Position numbers and translations under genes: made by a program. Positions 7,100-16,367 of a stretch of 41,132 bases of DNA are shown here, piece after piece. Within the stretch, counting starts at the first letter, position 1. Each line of letters begins with the position of its first letter. The DNA comes from Acholeplasmataceae bacterium. GTDB taxonomy: Bacteria; Bacillota_I; Bacilli_A; ML615J-28; CAG-698. Below the pieces are notes generated by a model, which had not been told where the DNA came from, did no database searches, and worked only from the letters and a program-made list of their open reading frames with translations. The stretch lies in contig JAAYBG010000081.1 in NCBI GenBank assembly GCA_012718985.1, positions 1 through 41,132 on the forward strand. The letters are read 5' to 3'.

Positions 7100-8476
7100 C
7101 TAAATCCTCTTGAGCCATTTTTTCTTTTTGTCAGTATAAGGACGATATCTAATTGATGGGTCGATTCCTGTTATTTTATCAACAATACTCTTGTTATGGG
7201 TAAATGTATCAAAGCTCAATTTTCCATGATAACTTCCCATACCACTATTACCAACACCACCAAACCCCATATATGGAGTCGCAATATGCATAATTACATC
7301 ATTGACGCATCCTCCGCCAAAAGAAATATCGTTAAGAATGCGTTTCTTAACTTTCTTATTGTTCGTAAATAAATAAAAAGCTAGTGGTTTGGGTAGGGAT
7401 TGTTGTTTTTTAATGACTTCCTCTAAATCCGTGTATGTAATGATGGGTAGAATAGGTCCGAATATTTCTTCTTGCATAACGGGACTATTAAAATTAATAT
7501 CCTTCATCACAGTTGGTTCAATTGACAAATTTTGTTTGTTTGTCTTACCGCCTATTACAACTTTATCGATTTCAATTAAATTTTTTAATCTTTCAAAATG
7601 CCTTTCATTTACAATTCTTGGATATTCAATCACATTCCCTTCATTATCTTTAGGGTAGAACTCTTCAATATATTTTTGTAAGGCGGTTATTAATTGTTTT
7701 TCTTTATTTTGATGAACTAACACGTAATCAGGTGCAATACAAGTTTGCCCTGCATTGATATACTTCCCAAAAACAATTTTTTTGGCTGCCATATCTATAT
7801 CTGCTGATTCTTCAATAACAACTGGGCTTTTCCCACCCAGTTCTAAACTTACTGGAGTTAAATTCTTTGCTGCTGACTCCATTACTAGTTTTCCCACTTC
7901 AACACTTCCAGTAAAAAAGATATAATCAAACTTTTGTTTTAATAGTTCAGTATTCTCCGCTCTTCCCCCTTGAATAACTGTACAATATTCCGGATTGTAG
8001 ACTTTTGTAATAATTTTATCGATTACTAGAGAAGTTTCAGGAGCATATGCAGAGGGTTTTATTACTGCACAATTACCTGCAGCAATTGAACCTATTAGAG
8101 GGCTTAATGTTAATAATAATGGGTAATTCCAGGGTGACATAATTAGGCTGACCCCATAAGGTTCTTTTACCACATAGCAACGGGCAGGCATTTGCATTAA
8201 CGCTGTTTTTACTCTGGTTGGTTTTATCCATTTTGATAGTTTTCTTTTTATATATTTTAAATCTCCTAGCAAAAGACTGATTTCTGTCATATATGCTTCA
8301 ATATCTGATTTATTTAAGTCTTTTTTTAAAGCTAGCAAAATATCTTGTTCATGAAAAAGAATCGAATCCTGTAAATCCTTCAGCGCTTTTAATCTAAACG
8401 ATAAACTTTTAGTAACACCTGTGTTAAAATATGCTCTTTGATTGGCAACAATTTCTCTTATTTCCATTTTACTCAC
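7100..8476 (-). CDS. NAD(P)-dependent aldehyde dehydrogenase (class 3-like)
   Basis: This 458-residue protein is of the short, class 3/YwdH-like ALDH type. It shows the catalytic cysteine in NAGQTCIAPDY, the general-base glutamate in VSLELGGKSPVVI and the nucleotide-binding IFFTGSVEVGK. A further family motif is SPWNYPLLLTLSPLIGSIAA. Such enzymes oxidise medium- or long-chain aldehydes to acids; the substrate here is unknown. I favour the GTG start at 8476, which lies 7-8 bases after AGGTG. An ATG four bases upstream opens only a three-codon frame. The gene has its own promoter and is separated from tpiA by a terminator. Confidence 0.93.
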   Translation of the reverse strand: MSKMEIREIVANQRAYFNTGVTKSLSFRLKALKDLQDSILFHEQDILLALKKDLNKSDIEAYMTEISLLLGDLKYIKRKLSKWIKPTRVKTALMQMPARCYVVKEPYGVSLIMSPWNYPLLLTLSPLIGSIAAGNCAVIKPSAYAPETSLVIDKIITKVYNPEYCTVIQGGRAENTELLKQKFDYIFFTGSVEVGKLVMESAAKNLTPVSLELGGKSPVVIEESADIDMAAKKIVFGKYINAGQTCIAPDYVLVHQNKEKQLITALQKYIEEFYPKDNEGNVIEYPRIVNERHFERLKNLIEIDKVVIGGKTNKQNLSIEPTVMKDINFNSPVMQEEIFGPILPIITYTDLEEVIKKQQSLPKPLAFYLFTNNKKVKKRILNDISFGGGCVNDVIMHIATPYMGFGGVGNSGMGSYHGKLSFDTFTHNKSIVDKITGIDPSIRYRPYTDKKKKWLKRI

Positions 8477-8498
8477 GCATAATCACCTCTCTTTTTAT

Positions 8499-8527
8499 AT
8501 TATAACATTTTTTTATCTTTCTCGTAA
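8499..8527 (-). promoter_or_regulatory. Promoter of the aldehyde dehydrogenase gene
   Basis: TATAAT at 8504-8499 with TTACGA as a 4/6 -35 match at 8527-8522 and a 17-base spacer, between the tpiA terminator and the GTG start. Confidence 0.55.
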
Positions 8528-8529
8528 AG

Positions 8530-8554
8530 AAAAGGACGCTTTTCGGCGTCCTTA
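8530..8554 (-). terminator. Terminator after tpiA
   Basis: AAGGACGC pairs with GCGTCCTT around a six-base loop and is followed by a T-rich tail on the minus strand. The stem begins inside the tpiA stop codon. Confidence 0.88.
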
Positions 8555-9307
8555 TTTTATAGCTGCATTAACTAACTTAACAAAATCTTCAGCGATTAAA
8601 CTAGCACCTCCAATTAATGCACCATCAATATTTGGCATGCTCATTAATTCATCAATATTGCTCAGTTTTACACTTCCACCATATTGGATTCTAATTGCAT
8701 CTGCAGTTTCTTTATTATATAATTTTTGAATCATTTGGCGAATAAAACCACATGTTTCATCTGCTATTTGGCTAGTAGCCGTCTTGCCTGTTCCAATCGC
8801 CCAAATAGGTTCATAAGCAATTACCAAGTCTTTTACTTGCGTCTCACTTAGACCTGCTAAGTCTTTTTTAATTTGTTTACTAATTACTTTTTCTGTTTGG
8901 CCAGCTTCTCTTTGTTTTAAAGTTTCGCCCACACAAAGTATTGGTTTTAATTGATGTTTAAACGCTTGATGAAGCTTTGCATTTACACTTTCATCTGTTT
9001 CATTAAACATTGCTCTTCTTTCGCTATGACCAATAATGACATAAGTAACATCTAGACTAGTGAGCATTGTCGCGCTTACTTCTCCTGTATATGCACCCTC
9101 TTCAGCAAAATGCATGTTTTGAGCGCCAATTCTTAAATTTTCACCCTGACGTTTTACCAGACATCGTAACATCGGAAATGGAGCACAAATTACACTGTCA
9201 ACTTTATCTATACTCGGTACAACATTAGAAACAGCATATACAAATTGCAATGTTTCATCTCGGGTTTTAAACATCTTCCAATTTCCTGCGATAATAGGTT
9301 TTCTCAT
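8552..9307 (-). CDS. tpiA: Triosephosphate isomerase
   Basis: The 251-residue TIM barrel carries all catalytic signatures: GNWKMFKT (catalytic Lys11), IIGHSERR (His) and the strictly conserved AYEPIWAIGTG (Glu). Phosphate-binding IQYGGSVK and DGALIGGASL follow. It interconverts DHAP and glyceraldehyde-3-phosphate in glycolysis. It lies 12 bases downstream of pgk, a common glycolytic pairing, and the ATG is preceded by AGGAGAGAATTATC. DHAP from the nearby GlpA-like dehydrogenase could feed into this step. Confidence 0.98.
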   Translation of the reverse strand: MRKPIIAGNWKMFKTRDETLQFVYAVSNVVPSIDKVDSVICAPFPMLRCLVKRQGENLRIGAQNMHFAEEGAYTGEVSATMLTSLDVTYVIIGHSERRAMFNETDESVNAKLHQAFKHQLKPILCVGETLKQREAGQTEKVISKQIKKDLAGLSETQVKDLVIAYEPIWAIGTGKTATSQIADETCGFIRQMIQKLYNKETADAIRIQYGGSVKLSNIDELMSMPNIDGALIGGASLIAEDFVKLVNAAIK

Positions 9308-9319
9308 GATAATTCTCTC

Positions 9320-10537
9320 CTACTTACAATTGCCACAACAGCAATTCTTATCGTTGATAATTTCTACTCCTGGTAATACTTTACCTTCAAGATATTCTAA
9401 GCTCGCTCCACCACCAGTAGAAATGTGGCTGAATTTTTCTTCATATCCTAATTTGATTGCTGCAGCAGCACTATCACCGCCACCAATGATTGTAGTAGCA
9501 TCTGGTAAATTAGCTAGAATTCTGCAGATACCATTTGTTCCGACAGCAAATTTATCAAATTCAAATACTCCTGCAGGACCATTCCAAACAACTGTTTTTG
9601 CTCCTTGCAATTCTTTTTCAAATAATTCAACTGTCTTTGGACCAATATCCATACCCATTTCATCAGCAGGAATTTGATCAGAAAGAACAACACGACTTTC
9701 AGCAAATTCACTAAACTCTTTTACTACAACTGTATCAATCGGTAAAATGATTTTTCCATTTGCTTTTTCTAACAATCCTTTTGCGAATTCAACAAAATCA
9801 TTCTCACATTTGCTTGTTCCTACTTCGTATCCTAATGCTTTATAGAAAGTATAGGCCATTGCACCACACACTAATATCTTATCTGCTTTATTGATTAAAT
9901 TTTCAATAACTGAAATTTTATCGCTTACTTTTGCCCCACCTAAAATAGCTATAAATGGTCGTACTGGGTTATCAACAGCATTTCCAATGAATCTAATCTC
10001 TTTTTCCATTAGGAAACCAGCAACAACATCTTTCATATTAGCAGCAATTCCAGAATTAGAAGCATGAGCTCTATGAGCGGTACCGAAAGCATCATTAACA
10101 AAAACATCACCCAAGGAAGCCCAGTATTTTCCTAATTCAGGATCATTCTTAGATTCCTTTTTACCATTTATGTCTTCAAATCTTGTGTTTTCAAACATAA
10201 CAATATCGCCATTATTCATTGCTTTAATCGCTTTTTCTAACTTTTCACCCCTTGTTTCATCAATAAAAACAATTGGCTTATTCAATAATTCCGACAATCT
10301 TTTTGCTACTGGAGCTAAGGTGTTATCCGCTTTATCAGCTTCTTCCTTCACTCTTCCTAAATGTGAGAATAATACTATTTTCCCCCCATGCTCAATTGCA
10401 TACTTAATTGTTGGTAATGCCTGGACAATTCGATTATCATCAACAATTATCCCATCTTTCATTGGCACATTAAAATCAACTCTGATTAAAACAACTTTTC
10501 CTTTTAATTCAACATCTTTAATTGTCTTTTTGTTCAT
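9320..10537 (-). CDS. pgk: Phosphoglycerate kinase
   Basis: Starting at the ATG at 10537, which is preceded by a clear AAGGAG, the gene encodes 405 residues. It has the family motifs [47 protein letters not shown] and the nucleotide-binding WNGPAGVFE and [11 protein letters not shown]. It makes ATP from 1,3-bisphosphoglycerate. Two features are odd. First, there is no stop codon between this start and the upstream membrane-protein frame, so a fused product is possible in addition to free PGK. Second, the C-terminus is extended by [11 protein letters not shown], a cysteine cluster not typical of PGK. The catalytic core looks intact. Confidence 0.96.
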   Translation of the reverse strand: MNKKTIKDVELKGKVVLIRVDFNVPMKDGIIVDDNRIVQALPTIKYAIEHGGKIVLFSHLGRVKEEADKADNTLAPVAKRLSELLNKPIVFIDETRGEKLEKAIKAMNNGDIVMFENTRFEDINGKKESKNDPELGKYWASLGDVFVNDAFGTAHRAHASNSGIAANMKDVVAGFLMEKEIRFIGNAVDNPVRPFIAILGGAKVSDKISVIENLINKADKILVCGAMAYTFYKALGYEVGTSKCENDFVEFAKGLLEKANGKIILPIDTVVVKEFSEFAESRVVLSDQIPADEMGMDIGPKTVELFEKELQGAKTVVWNGPAGVFEFDKFAVGTNGICRILANLPDATTIIGGGDSAAAAIKLGYEEKFSHISTGGGASLEYLEGKVLPGVEIINDKNCCCGNCK

Positions 10538-11086
10538 TTTTTTTCTCCTTTTTAAATAACATTTTCTCCAAAGCCATATCAGCATATATACAATAATATA
10601 GGTTAATGTAATCCAAACAAATGATACAATTCCATCTCCAACTTGGAAAATAATTCCCAATAATCCTAGTAATGTAAGTTCTATTATTCTAGAAACCGAA
10701 ATCACCAATAAATATTTTTTTGTTTGAAACCCCGAAATTGCCATCGTATAATTAAATATTGATGTCGGTGTATAAGGATTAGATAAGAGTAAAATTAAGG
10801 TTGAAGTATTTACCTTATTAATCCGCTGTATCGTTTGTACAACTTTCTCGTTTTTTTCCACTTTCTTACGAAACCATTTTCCAACGGAATATTTTAAAGC
10901 GAAGAAAACAATTGATGCACCGATAATTGAACCTAGTGATGATACTAACAATGCCAGACCCTGGCTCCCTGCAAAAGGGAAAACAGCGTTAAACATAGCA
11001 AGGTTGTAATTAACGATTATCACCAACGGTAAAAAGGGCAGAATTGCTTCTAATATTGGAAGAAACAAAGCAATTAAAATGGTCAA
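10538..11086 (-). CDS. TVP38/TMEM64 (DedA-like) membrane domain, in frame with pgk
   Basis: About 183 hydrophobic residues resemble the VTT/SNARE-associated TVP38 family. They include [20 protein letters not shown], then [20 protein letters not shown], a polar [12 protein letters not shown] loop, [20 protein letters not shown], which fits the family's conserved P-x-T-P-S region, and two final membrane helices. The frame runs straight into pgk through YLKRRKK with no stop. The first usable start is TTG at 11086, but the open frame continues upstream for about 26 more codons of plausible N-terminal sequence. There an AAAGGTG Shine-Dalgarno faces only ATC/CTG codons. This is either a real fusion with a non-AUG start or a gene damaged at both ends. 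Confidence 0.7.
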
Positions 11087-11226
11087 CCAAACATTATTGT
11101 TTGCTAATTCTGTCCAATACTCAAAAAAACTAGAAAAGTCTATTTTTAGTAATATAGCAACCAGGATTAATCACACCTTTTACTATATTAGTGTACCACA
11201 TTTTTCTATGAAAGTATATATTTACT

Positions 11227-11631
11227 TTACTTTTTTTGCGTGTAAAACGTTATCTTTTTTATCATTCTTATCGTCTTTTTCAAATATTTTATTCTTTTAT
11301 TAATTAATAATGTGGTTCCGTTCTTAAATATAACTCTTGTTTTTTCATTTTCAGGTTCATATTTTAACACATTAAAGTAATTAATCCAAATATTTGGCGT
11401 TGCTTTAATTTTAAAAAATAATAATTGATGATTAATGTACAAAGGAACATTATTTCTTCTTTTTGTTATTTTTTTTACAATCTCGATTCTCGCATTCAAT
11501 GTAGTTACTTCTTTCTCACAAATCTCTTTCAGAATCTTCTTATAATAGTTATTTTTTATTTTAACACCATTAAAATCCCAAATAATGGTTTTTTCACTTT
11601 CTTCTAGAAAATATAATGTGAACTCATTCAT
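11227..11631 (-). CDS. ComK-like competence regulator family protein
   Basis: The 134-residue product is short and basic. Its pattern follows ComK: a YKKILKEIC segment aligning with the region around the conserved cysteine, then VPLYINHQLLFFKI, PNIWINYFNVLKYE, TRVIFKNGTTLLINKR and a basic C-terminal helix. B. subtilis ComK has PPIMVDPSNQIFLFPT, GWISHVHVKEF and TEVTFSNGKTMELP at the equivalent places. ComK binds DNA and switches on competence genes. The protein is shorter than B. subtilis ComK and no DNA-uptake gene is in the window, so the role is inferred only from resemblance. The Shine-Dalgarno AGGGGGT could be partly masked by an upstream CCCTAT/ATAGGG pairing. Confidence 0.62.
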   Translation of the reverse strand: MNEFTLYFLEESEKTIIWDFNGVKIKNNYYKKILKEICEKEVTTLNARIEIVKKITKRRNNVPLYINHQLLFFKIKATPNIWINYFNVLKYEPENEKTRVIFKNGTTLLINKRIKYLKKTIRMIKKITFYTQKK

Positions 11632-11697
11632 AATTACCCCCTATTATTCTAACAAATCATAGGGTTTTATCCTAGTTCTTGGCTTTGAAAAAAGATA

Positions 11698-11724
11698 GAA
11701 AAAAGAGCTTTTGTTTAGCTCTTT
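11698..11724 (-). terminator. Terminator after the AGPS-like gene
   Basis: AAAGAGCT pairs with AGCTCTTT around an AAACAAA loop and is followed by a T-run on the minus strand. It ends the operon that begins at the TetR gene. Confidence 0.88.
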
Positions 11725-11739
11725 CTTTTCATTATTTTT

Positions 11740-13467
11740 TTACTTTTTTAGAAATCTTTTATCCTCGTTTTTGGTATCTAAACCTAATGTTCCTCCAGGA
11801 TTCATAATATTATCCGGATCGAAGTGATTTTTTAAAACTTTTATAATTTGATATTCATTTTTACCTAATTGCCCTTCTAACCAAGGACCAAACATTTTTC
11901 CTATTCCGTGGTGATGACTCATCGCTGCTCCTGAGCTTTGAATAGCATCTAAAATTCCACTATGATACGTTTTAAAATCATCTATCTCATTCATCTTCGC
12001 AATAAAAATAAAATAAAGGTTCGCTCCTTGTGGATATACATGGGACATATGAGTAGTGCAAACCGTATTCGGTCGTGATTTACAATAAGCTCTTACTGTT
12101 TCATACACTTCTTGCATATTGGACCAATTAACAGAACATTCCAATGTATCTGTCATAATACCAAAATCTTGCATAGAATCGCGTAAATATGGATCATTGA
12201 ATCTTCCTTTTTCCCATTCTTTAGTAACCATACCAGTTAAATTCATGCCCTTATATTTTCGCGCAATTCTTCTGATGTTTTTAGCTACATTACGAGAGAA
12301 TCCTTTTTCTCCATCGGTAAATCCCAAAAACAAACATTTTTCCATCGGCTTTAGTCCCATTATTTTAAATAATTTTGCTAGTGGGCTTTGGTCTACACCA
12401 TATAGTCTCATCATAATATTTGTTTCTTCAGGATCTGACAAACGAAATACAGAAGCGTTTCCTGCTTCGCTTTGCATCATTTCACGTGCTGCCTCTTGGG
12501 CTATTTCCCAATTTTTAAACATATATGAAAAGCGAACACGATTTTTTGGTAAATATCTGAATACACGCAAGGTTACTTCAGTTAGAATCCCAAAAGCACC
12601 TTCTGACCCCATCATGATATGGTTTATTGAAGGTCCTGTAGCTTCTCTTGGATAATTAGAAGTTACGATATTGCCTTTTGGTGTAGCGTATTTTTGACAC
12701 AAAACCAAATCTTCGATTTTACCATAATAAGTGCTGTTTTGCCCAGCACCTCTTGTTACTACCCAACCACCTACAGAACTATATTCAAAAGATTGAGGAA
12801 AATGCCCACAAGTATACGCTCTTTTTGCGTTAAAAAGCGATTGTGCCTGATTCAAAGTTGCTTCTAATTTAGGACCACTCATTCCCGTTTGTACTGTAAT
12901 CGTTTGGTCTTTTTCATTAAAATCAATCACTTTATGATATCTTAGGCGCATATCAAGGGAAATTCCCCCCTTCATACACTCTACTCCCCGAGTAACACTA
13001 CTTCCACCACCATAAACATAAATCGGTATCTTATGCTTTGATGCATAAGCGACAATTTTTTCAATCTCCTCTTTTTTATCTGGATAGACAACTACATCGG
13101 GAATATTTTCAACTATCTTCTTCCGTAACCTAAGTAAATCATACATTGTTTTTCCATATGCTACGCTCAATCGTGAATAGTCATCATACTTTACAAATTC
13201 TTTCCCGACAACACTTTCTAGATAAGCAATATGCTCCTTTGCTAGCCCCACAGGTATATCAAACTTTACTTCATCAACTCCTAAGTCTCCATCATATTGT
13301 TTGAAATCTTCATCTGTCATTTGCAATTCTTCCTTAATTAATTTGTATAAATTTTCACGAGGAATTTTACGAAAACTAGGATCTCCCCATTTAAAAATGG
13401 AACGATAACTTTTCTCTGGAGCTGGTTCTTCAAACCAATGTGGCTCAAATTCCTTATATGGTTTCAT
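11740..13467 (-). CDS. FAD-linked oxidase, alkyl-DHAP synthase (AGPS)-like
   Basis: This 575-residue protein belongs to the VAO/PCMH flavoprotein superfamily and looks more like alkyldihydroxyacetonephosphate synthase than like glycolate or lactate oxidases. The FAD-binding part (about 125-305) has YVYGGGSSVTRGV, YTCGHFPQSFEYSSVGGWV and TRGAGQNSTYYGKIEDLVL. GPSINHIMMGSEGAFGILTE follows. The C-terminal part carries SHHHGIGK at residues 517-524, the triple-histidine motif of AGPS. Eukaryotic AGPS swaps the acyl chain of acyl-DHAP for a fatty alcohol in ether-lipid synthesis. Whether this bacterial protein does that, or oxidises a polyol or hydroxy acid, is open. It follows the FGGY kinase with a 14-base overlap; the Shine-Dalgarno is GGGAGG. 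Confidence 0.82.
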   Translation of the reverse strand: MKPYKEFEPHWFEEPAPEKSYRSIFKWGDPSFRKIPRENLYKLIKEELQMTDEDFKQYDGDLGVDEVKFDIPVGLAKEHIAYLESVVGKEFVKYDDYSRLSVAYGKTMYDLLRLRKKIVENIPDVVVYPDKKEEIEKIVAYASKHKIPIYVYGGGSSVTRGVECMKGGISLDMRLRYHKVIDFNEKDQTITVQTGMSGPKLEATLNQAQSLFNAKRAYTCGHFPQSFEYSSVGGWVVTRGAGQNSTYYGKIEDLVLCQKYATPKGNIVTSNYPREATGPSINHIMMGSEGAFGILTEVTLRVFRYLPKNRVRFSYMFKNWEIAQEAAREMMQSEAGNASVFRLSDPEETNIMMRLYGVDQSPLAKLFKIMGLKPMEKCLFLGFTDGEKGFSRNVAKNIRRIARKYKGMNLTGMVTKEWEKGRFNDPYLRDSMQDFGIMTDTLECSVNWSNMQEVYETVRAYCKSRPNTVCTTHMSHVYPQGANLYFIFIAKMNEIDDFKTYHSGILDAIQSSGAAMSHHHGIGKMFGPWLEGQLGKNEYQIIKVLKNHFDPDNIMNPGGTLGLDTKNEDKRFLKK

Positions 13468-15025
13468 GTTTATCCTCCCTTTTCTTTATCATTGTTTTCA
13501 TTTTTGAATATAGTGGTTTTAGCTTTTTGTATATTTTACTATATACTTCATGATAAATTTCTTGGTAAATTTCATGATTTTTAGGATCAGGTTCAAATAC
13601 TTTCACGTATTTAACCATATTATTAATCGCTTCATGATAATCTTTATAAATTCCAAGTGTGACAAAGCCAACCATTGAACTTCCCAATCCACATGCCTCA
13701 TATGTCTGAATTCTCTTTACTGGTAAGCCAAACAAATCTGCTGTTATTTGACATATTTCATCGCTTTGTGAACCTCCACCAGAAACAGTCAAATACTCTA
13801 TTGTTGTCTTCATTCGTTTTTCAACTGTTTTCATACCCTGATATAGAGCATAGCCTATTCCTTCGATAATCGCCCTATAAATATGTTTTCTTGTATGATC
13901 AGAGGTAAATCCTATAATAGAACCTCTTGCTTCAGGGTTCTTAAGCATTGGATCCCAGAATGGCTGTAAAATCAAACCTTCGGAACCTGGCGGTACCTCA
14001 GCCAACATTTTATTCAGTATTATTTCTGGGGCTATTCCCAGTTTTTTTGCCTCAACAACTTCTCTTTGAGCAAACTCTTGTTTGAACCAACTAATCATCC
14101 AAAATCCCCGATAAATTTGCACTTCAGGATTGTAGTATTCTTTCACCACCCCTGGATACGCTGGCAAGAACACTTCTGGCTCTACATATCTTTTTGTTGC
14201 AAACTGAATTGTTGCTGTTGTTCCAAAACTAAGCGAAGCCGCATTTTCACTTAATACTCCACTACCTAAAGTTTCACAACCTTTATCTGACCCTGTAGCG
14301 ATAAGTGGTGTTCCTTCTTTGATACCCGTTTCCAAGCTTGCTTTTTTTGTAATAGTTCCTAAGATATCGCCTGGATTTACTAAATCAGGAAGTTTATCAA
14401 GCGGAATATTAAAGACAGGGAAAGTTAATCCGTTTTCTTTTTGCCATACTTTATTTTTATAATCAAACGGAATACGTGCTACTTGATTAGCATAGGAATC
14501 AACAATTTTTCCTGTCAATACGTAGTTTAAATATCCACTAAATAATAAATATTTGTACGTTTTATTCCATATTTCAGGCTCATTTTCTTGTAACCAATTG
14601 CTTTTTGTTACTTTTCTTTGTCCTTCTAAAGCTTCACCCATTCCTACTAAATTGAAAAGAAGGACATTTTTTTTAGGTAACGGCTTTTTACATTTTGCTT
14701 TTCTTTGATCCATCCAAACAATGACGTCTCGGAGTAGATTACCATCTTTATCCATACAAATATTAGTATCCCGAATCGTCGTTGTTGTAACTGCTGCAAT
14801 CATTTCCACCAATTGTGGATTGTTTTGATGAATTCTTTTAGAAACGGTTGTAAAGGCATTCCAATAAACTTCCCATTTTTGCTCAGCAAATCCAGGTTCA
14901 CGAGAAAAGTAAGGCTCAAAATATTCTTGTTCTTTTGCTAGAATATTCCCTTCCTTATCAAAGATTAACCCTCTAATACTTTGTGTACCACAATCGAATG
15001 TTAAAATTAATGTCTGTTTTTTCAC
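13454..15025 (-). CDS. FGGY-family carbohydrate/polyol kinase
   Basis: The 523-residue kinase has the actin-like ATPase fold of the FGGY family: ILTFDCGTQSIRGLIFD at the N-terminus, VIVWMDQRKAKC, the second phosphate motif AASLSFGTTATIQFAT and a C-terminal YLTVSGGGSQSDEICQITAD. The substrate cannot be assigned. The sequence lacks the GTTSSR start of canonical GlpK and reads more like the xylulokinase-like group. Its place between a GlpA-like dehydrogenase pair and an AGPS-like enzyme suggests a glycerol-type or related three-carbon substrate, but that is inference. The GTG start at 15025 follows AGGAGAAGAAC. The 97 bases upstream hold only a weak five-base-pair stem. Confidence 0.88.
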   Translation of the reverse strand: MKKQTLILTFDCGTQSIRGLIFDKEGNILAKEQEYFEPYFSREPGFAEQKWEVYWNAFTTVSKRIHQNNPQLVEMIAAVTTTTIRDTNICMDKDGNLLRDVIVWMDQRKAKCKKPLPKKNVLLFNLVGMGEALEGQRKVTKSNWLQENEPEIWNKTYKYLLFSGYLNYVLTGKIVDSYANQVARIPFDYKNKVWQKENGLTFPVFNIPLDKLPDLVNPGDILGTITKKASLETGIKEGTPLIATGSDKGCETLGSGVLSENAASLSFGTTATIQFATKRYVEPEVFLPAYPGVVKEYYNPEVQIYRGFWMISWFKQEFAQREVVEAKKLGIAPEIILNKMLAEVPPGSEGLILQPFWDPMLKNPEARGSIIGFTSDHTRKHIYRAIIEGIGYALYQGMKTVEKRMKTTIEYLTVSGGGSQSDEICQITADLFGLPVKRIQTYEACGLGSSMVGFVTLGIYKDYHEAINNMVKYVKVFEPDPKNHEIYQEIYHEVYSKIYKKLKPLYSKMKTMIKKREDKHETI

Positions 15026-15122
15026 GTTCTTCTCCTATTTAATTAGTTTTATATTCCTTGTAAATTGATTATCTGTTTTCTGCTTTGAGTTTTATTACAA
15101 CTCTTTATTTAGGATTATCCTT

Positions 15123-16367
15123 TTATTCATCTTCAAGAATCACTTTAATTTCTTGAAGATTTTTAACACTAGACAAATCTATTTCCACTCTTTCCATTTC
15201 TGGTGGTTTTACAACATGATATTTTTTTGAAAAAATAATCTCCTTATTACCATAAATCACTAATTTTTGCTTTTCATAGTTTTCTGTTGAGCGAAAATAG
15301 AAAATAGTTTTCTTTGTTATACAAGTCAAATCAATCAAAGAGGGTACCGTATACATAATCTTTTGATTTGTTTTTACCTCTATTAATTTTCTTTCTTCTT
15401 TTTCCGCTTTTTTCGCTGCATTTTCTCCTGCTATTTCTCCGCTTTCGGAAACATAATCCACCAAATCATTTACATGTAAGGCATTACCACAGCAATAAAC
15501 ACCATATAAACTAGTCATTAGCGTCTGATCACAAAAAGGTCCTTTTGTTTTGGGATTGATTCTTACTCCAATGCTTTCTGCTATTTCGTTTTCAGGAATA
15601 AGTCCTACTGACAAAATCAATGCATCACAATCCACCACTTTTTCGGTTCCTTTAATCGGTTGCATATTTTCATCTACTTTGCTTATCTCTACAGCTTCAA
15701 GGCGGTTAGTTCCAAACACCTTCGTAACAGTATGACTTAAATGTAGAGGGATTTGATAATCTTCTAAACACTGCACTATATTTCTCGTTAATCCGCTTGG
15801 CGTACTTTTTGCTTCATAAACCCCAATAACTTTTCCACCTTCAAGAGTAATCCGCCTTGCCATGATTAAACCAATATCACCACTACCTAAAATTACACAA
15901 GTTTTCGTTGGCATTTCTCCTAAAATGTTGATGTAGTATTGAGCTGTTCCAGCAGTCAACACCCCCGCTGGACTTGTCCCATGAATAGATACTTGTTTTG
16001 CCGTTCTCTCTCGACACCCTGTTGCCAAGATTATTTTTTTAGTTTCTATTTTATTAATTCCTTGACGATTAACTAAGATGAGTTCAAATCCTTTTTCAGT
16101 TTTTGTAATATTTGTTACATAAGTCAATAAACTGATTTCTAGTTCCAAGGGTAATTCTTCTGTTTCATTATAAATATATTCCGGTCCACTCAGTTTTTCC
16201 TTAAAACGCTCTAATCCAAATCCATCATGAATACATTGTTTTAAGATTCCGCCGAGTTCTCCTTCTCGTTCAATTAAAAGAGTTTTTGCTCCGTTCTTAT
16301 GTGCACTTTTACTAGCTGCAAGCCCTGCAGGTCCACCACCAATAACTACCACATCATATTTATTCAT
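15123..16367 (-). CDS. FAD/NAD(P)-dependent oxidoreductase, partner of GlpA-like dehydrogenase
   Basis: From ATG 16367, which follows AAAGGTGAGAACC, this is a 414-residue pyridine-nucleotide-disulfide-type oxidoreductase. The N-terminal FAD motif is [32 protein letters not shown] is typical of the oxidoreductases found beside glycerol-3-phosphate dehydrogenases in Firmicutes. A second Rossmann motif, [15 protein letters not shown], would bind NAD(P), and [20 protein letters not shown] closes the FAD site. It probably passes electrons from the GlpA-like subunit. About 80 C-terminal residues form an extra beta-rich tail. No DUF1667-type third protein, often present in such clusters, is found. 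It overlaps the GlpA-like gene by 8 bases. Confidence 0.87.
   Translation of the reverse strand: MNKYDVVVIGGGPAGLAASKSAHKNGAKTLLIEREGELGGILKQCIHDGFGLERFKEKLSGPEYIYNETEELPLELEISLLTYVTNITKTEKGFELILVNRQGINKIETKKIILATGCRERTAKQVSIHGTSPAGVLTAGTAQYYINILGEMPTKTCVILGSGDIGLIMARRITLEGGKVIGVYEAKSTPSGLTRNIVQCLEDYQIPLHLSHTVTKVFGTNRLEAVEISKVDENMQPIKGTEKVVDCDALILSVGLIPENEIAESIGVRINPKTKGPFCDQTLMTSLYGVYCCGNALHVNDLVDYVSESGEIAGENAAKKAEKEERKLIEVKTNQKIMYTVPSLIDLTCITKKTIFYFRSTENYEKQKLVIYGNKEIIFSKKYHVVKPPEMERVEIDLSSVKNLQEIKVILEDE

Noticed and set aside
8469-8480. Mini-ORF ATG-CGT-GAG-TAA overlapping the aldehyde dehydrogenase start
   Set aside because: The ATG lies too close to the Shine-Dalgarno, and the GTG inside it has the better spacing; no sign of a functional leader peptide.
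12119-12655. Long plus-strand frame of about 178 codons inside the AGPS-like gene
   Set aside because: It is antisense to a clearly conserved enzyme and has no ribosome site or recognisable motif.
15026-15122. GAGTT/AACTC stem in the gap before the FGGY kinase as terminator or promoter
   Set aside because: Five A/T-rich base pairs without a T-run, and no clear -35/-10 pair; the gap probably lies inside one operon.
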